Of a stretch of DNA of 6,741 nt, positions 5,109-6,741 are shown in pieces. The translations under genes and the position numbers were made by a program. Numbering within the stretch: the first letter of the stretch is position 1; each line of letters opens with the position of its first letter. Under the pieces are notes generated by a model. That model saw only the letters and a list, made by a program, of their open reading frames with translations, had not been told where the DNA came from and did not search any database. Source of the stretch: SFEB01 sp964612455 (GTDB lineage: Bacteria > Bacillota > Clostridia > Christensenellales > CAG-314); the NCBI GenBank assembly GCA_964612455.1, contig CAZTCB010000043.1, forward strand, positions 1-6,741, given 5' to 3'.

Positions 5109-5139
5109 CCTCCGAGCCCGAGCGACGGAGGTTTTTTTT
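5109..5139 (+). terminator. Terminator that also sequesters the ribosome binding site of the S-component gene
   Basis: CCTCCG (5109-5114) pairs perfectly with CGGAGG (5126-5131) across an 11-base loop, and eight T follow (5132-5139) directly before the ATG at 5140. The 3' arm contains the GGAGG ribosome binding site. The same hairpin can therefore end transcription and, in any read-through RNA, hide the site of initiation. Confidence 0.85.
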
Positions 5140-5682
5140 ATGCAGACGAAAAAAATAGCATTTTCGGCAATCTTTTGTGCACTGGTTTTTGTGGCGACGA
5201 TGTATATTCGTATACCGTTTGCCATCGGTTACTTTAACCTCGGCGATGCGTTTATCCTCGTTTCCGCGGTGTGTTGCGGTCCCGTAGGAGGCGCGTTGAG
5301 CGGGCTCATCGGCGCGACGCTGGCTGACCTCGTGAGCGGCTATGCGATTTACGCGCCGTTTACTCTCGTCGTCAAGGGCGTCGAGGGGTTGTTGTGCGGA
5401 ATTTTATTTAACATAATAAAACGCCGAAAAAAAGGTTATTTTCCGCGCGTCTTTGCGGATTTTTTCCTCTGCCTCGTGTGGATGATAATCGGATATTTCG
5501 TGACCGACAGTATTCTTTACGGCATAGAGGCGGCTATTGCCGACAGTTTGGTCTGCAACGCTTTGCAGGCGGGGGCGTCGCTCGTGGTGGCAGGATTTAT
5601 CTTTACTGCCCTTGCCAACATTCCTTACGTCGTCGGAGTATTTAATCTAAAGGATTTTGACCATGACCAACGACAAGATTAA
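5140..5682 (+). CDS. ECF-transporter substrate-binding (S) component, vitamin uptake
   Basis: This 180-residue integral membrane protein is the specificity subunit of an energy-coupling-factor vitamin transporter. No EcfA or EcfT gene is in view, so it would share a common module encoded elsewhere (group II arrangement). About six hydrophobic segments lie near 8-24, 34-50, 53-70, 75-93, 104-123 and 143-165. The N-terminal helix has small residues spaced as in the EcfT-docking AxxxA motif (Ala10, Ala14). The block FNLGDAFIL (32-40), GATLADLVSGYAIYAP (58-73) and VVKGVEGLLCG (77-87) is typical of the PF07155-like S components that often neighbour B6 genes; canonical RibU looks different. ATG 5140 is chosen because GGAGG (5127-5131) is eight bases upstream; a longer frame from 5017 would run through the riboswitch. 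Substrate could be a B6 vitamer or a flavin. Confidence 0.82.
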   Translation: MQTKKIAFSAIFCALVFVATMYIRIPFAIGYFNLGDAFILVSAVCCGPVGGALSGLIGATLADLVSGYAIYAPFTLVVKGVEGLLCGILFNIIKRRKKGYFPRVFADFFLCLVWMIIGYFVTDSILYGIEAAIADSLVCNALQAGASLVVAGFIFTALANIPYVVGVFNLKDFDHDQRQD

Positions 5683-6559
5683 GACGACGGATAGCAGTGA
5701 CACAATAGACGCAAAATCAAAAAAACAAGGGGGACGGGTGGCGGTTGTCAATGACTTGAGCAGTTTTGGCAAATGTAGCCTGACCGCGTCGTTGCCTATT
5801 TTTTCGTGCCTCGGTTTGCAGGCTTGTCCGCTCCCGACGGCAGTGCTTTCGTGCCAGACGGGGTTTGACGAGTATTTTCAGCAGGACATGACTTTCGTAT
5901 GGGACGGTTTTTTTGAAAGTTGGCGAAAGATGGGCGTCGTCTTTGACGGAATAGTCAGCGGATACCTGACGGGTAGCGACCAAGCGAAAAAAGTCGAGGA
6001 TTTTGTACGCAGTTTCGGTCGCTCGGATACCCTCTACGTCGTCGATCCCGTGTTGGGCGACGACGGCAGACCTTATCCTAATACGGATAAAGACCTGATA
6101 GGGCAAATGCGGCGATTGGTGTGCATGGCTGACTTTTGTACGCCAAACCTCACCGAGTTGTGCCTTTTGACGGGTTTAAACCCACTTGAGGCTAACAAAA
6201 AGGCTCAGGACGATAGTTTACTCGATTGGCTAAAAAAAGCCTGCGCGTCTTTAATGGCGGACGGGTGCGGTGCTGTCGCGGTGACGGGATTGAGGACGAA
6301 AAACACGGTGAAAAACTTTTTGATGACGACAAAAGAAACTTTCGTCACCGAGTCGCCGTCTTTTAACGTAAACATGAGCGGCGCGGGCGATATATTTTGC
6401 AGTATTTTGACGGCAAAAGTCTTGCAGGGCGAGAGTCTTGTCGATGCATTGCTCGTCGCCGACGATTTTTTGACCAAATCCATACTCGACGCAACCAAAA
6501 ACGGTTGCGACTCGCGGCACGGGGTTAATTTTGAAAAATACCTGCGCGATTTGGTTTGA
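5663..6559 (+). CDS. pdxK: Pyridoxal/pyridoxamine kinase, ribokinase superfamily
   Basis: The enzyme phosphorylates B6 vitamers (pyridoxal, pyridoxamine, pyridoxine) with ATP, trapping them after uptake. In 298 residues: VVNDLSSFGKCSLTASLPI (28-46) is the substrate-side N-terminal signature of this subfamily; LPTAVLSCQTGFDEY (57-71); SGYLTGSDQ (99-107); VVDPVLGDDG (126-135); CTPNLTELCLLTG (159-171); AVAVTGLRT (204-212); and the anion-hole/catalytic loop SGAGDIF (239-245), with Asp243 as catalytic base. ATG 5663 is preferred, with AAAGG (5649-5653) nine bases before; a TTG at 5657 is too close to it. The start overlaps the S-component stop by 20 bases, so the pair is one transcript. A polar ~24-residue N-terminal extension precedes the usual family start. 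Ligand specificity among B6 vitamers, or a related substrate such as hydroxymethylpyrimidine, is not proven. Confidence 0.85.
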   Translation: MTNDKIKTTDSSDTIDAKSKKQGGRVAVVNDLSSFGKCSLTASLPIFSCLGLQACPLPTAVLSCQTGFDEYFQQDMTFVWDGFFESWRKMGVVFDGIVSGYLTGSDQAKKVEDFVRSFGRSDTLYVVDPVLGDDGRPYPNTDKDLIGQMRRLVCMADFCTPNLTELCLLTGLNPLEANKKAQDDSLLDWLKKACASLMADGCGAVAVTGLRTKNTVKNFLMTTKETFVTESPSFNVNMSGAGDIFCSILTAKVLQGESLVDALLVADDFLTKSILDATKNGCDSRHGVNFEKYLRDLV

Positions 6560-6618
6560 TTTATTTATCGGCGTTAAATAGCGAAAAACGCTTTGATTGC
6601 AAAAAAACCGCTCGGTTT

Positions 6619-6675
6619 GAGAATTTTTAAATATGTAGTCTCGGTGAAAGGGAAAACGGAAAAATTCTCGTTTTT
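6619..6675 (+). terminator. Inverted repeat with U-tract after the kinase gene (possible terminator)
   Basis: GAGAATTTTT (6619-6628) and AAAAATTCTC (6660-6669) form a perfect 10-bp inverted repeat around a 31-base loop, and TTTTT follows at 6671-6675. The AT-rich stem and long loop are weak for an intrinsic terminator. Weaker hairpins lie just upstream (GCGTT/AACGC at 6571-6591; AAACC/GGTTT at 6605-6618). I see no gene in 6560-6741. Confidence 0.45.
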
Positions 6676-6741
6676 GGGCGGGATGTCGGTAAACAAAAAT
6701 TTAATAAACCTTAGTAAAAAAGCCGTGTTGAGAGTAAATTC

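Noticed and set aside
5017..5139. Upstream ATG at 5017 in frame with the S component, adding 41 residues
   Set aside because: This start lies inside the riboswitch aptamer, and the extension would be translated through both hairpins. ATG 5140 has its own GGAGG.
1..6741. CRISPR array, tRNA, rRNA or transposase
   Set aside because: No regularly spaced direct repeats, tRNA cloverleaf, rRNA blocks or transposase motifs were found on either strand.

Overview
The window looks like chromosomal DNA from a low-to-mid GC Bacillota, probably an uncultured Clostridia-type gut or anaerobe lineage. The grounds are strong AGGAGG-type ribosome binding sites, consensus TTGACA/TATAAT promoters, many U-tract terminators, an energy-coupling-factor (ECF) vitamin uptake subunit and an FMN-class riboswitch. 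This is inference from style; no marker gene fixes the taxon.

Layout. (1) 1-378 is the C-terminal end of a DUF4143-type AAA+ ATPase, cut by the window edge. A non-coding stretch follows, with dyad symmetry and a bidirectional terminator. (2) 698-1931 is a small divergent locus: a 74-residue Cro/CI-type regulator on the minus strand and a 272-residue five-helix membrane protein of unknown function on the plus strand. Their promoters overlap, and an inverted repeat lies exactly in the spacer of the plus-strand promoter. The locus is bracketed by two related intergenic repeats, each containing a terminator. (3) 2114-3483 is a two-gene tRNA-modification operon: trmB (m7G46 methyltransferase) and tcdA (ct6A dehydratase), two bases apart. 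TrmB has Cys in place of the usually conserved motif Asp. (4) 3580-4773 is a class I/II PLP-dependent aminotransferase with its own promoter and terminator. (5) 4876-6559 is a riboswitch-controlled vitamin operon: a consensus promoter, an FMN-class aptamer with altered core positions, tandem hairpin/terminator elements (the last also hides the Shine-Dalgarno), an ECF S component and an overlapping pyridoxal/pyridoxamine kinase. (6) 6560-6741 has no gene but holds a 10-bp inverted repeat followed by a U-tract.

The most interesting feature is the riboswitch operon. The RNA aligns well to the FMN aptamer. However, the position equivalent to A85 (one of the two adenines stacking on the flavin in the Fusobacterium nucleatum structure, from memory) is C, helix P4 seems absent, and a perfect 9-nt tandem repeat occupies the P4 region. 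The operon pairs a vitamin S component with a vitamin B6 kinase rather than any riboflavin gene. It may be a re-specialised FMN-class switch, an FMN switch cross-regulating B6 salvage, or a decaying copy.
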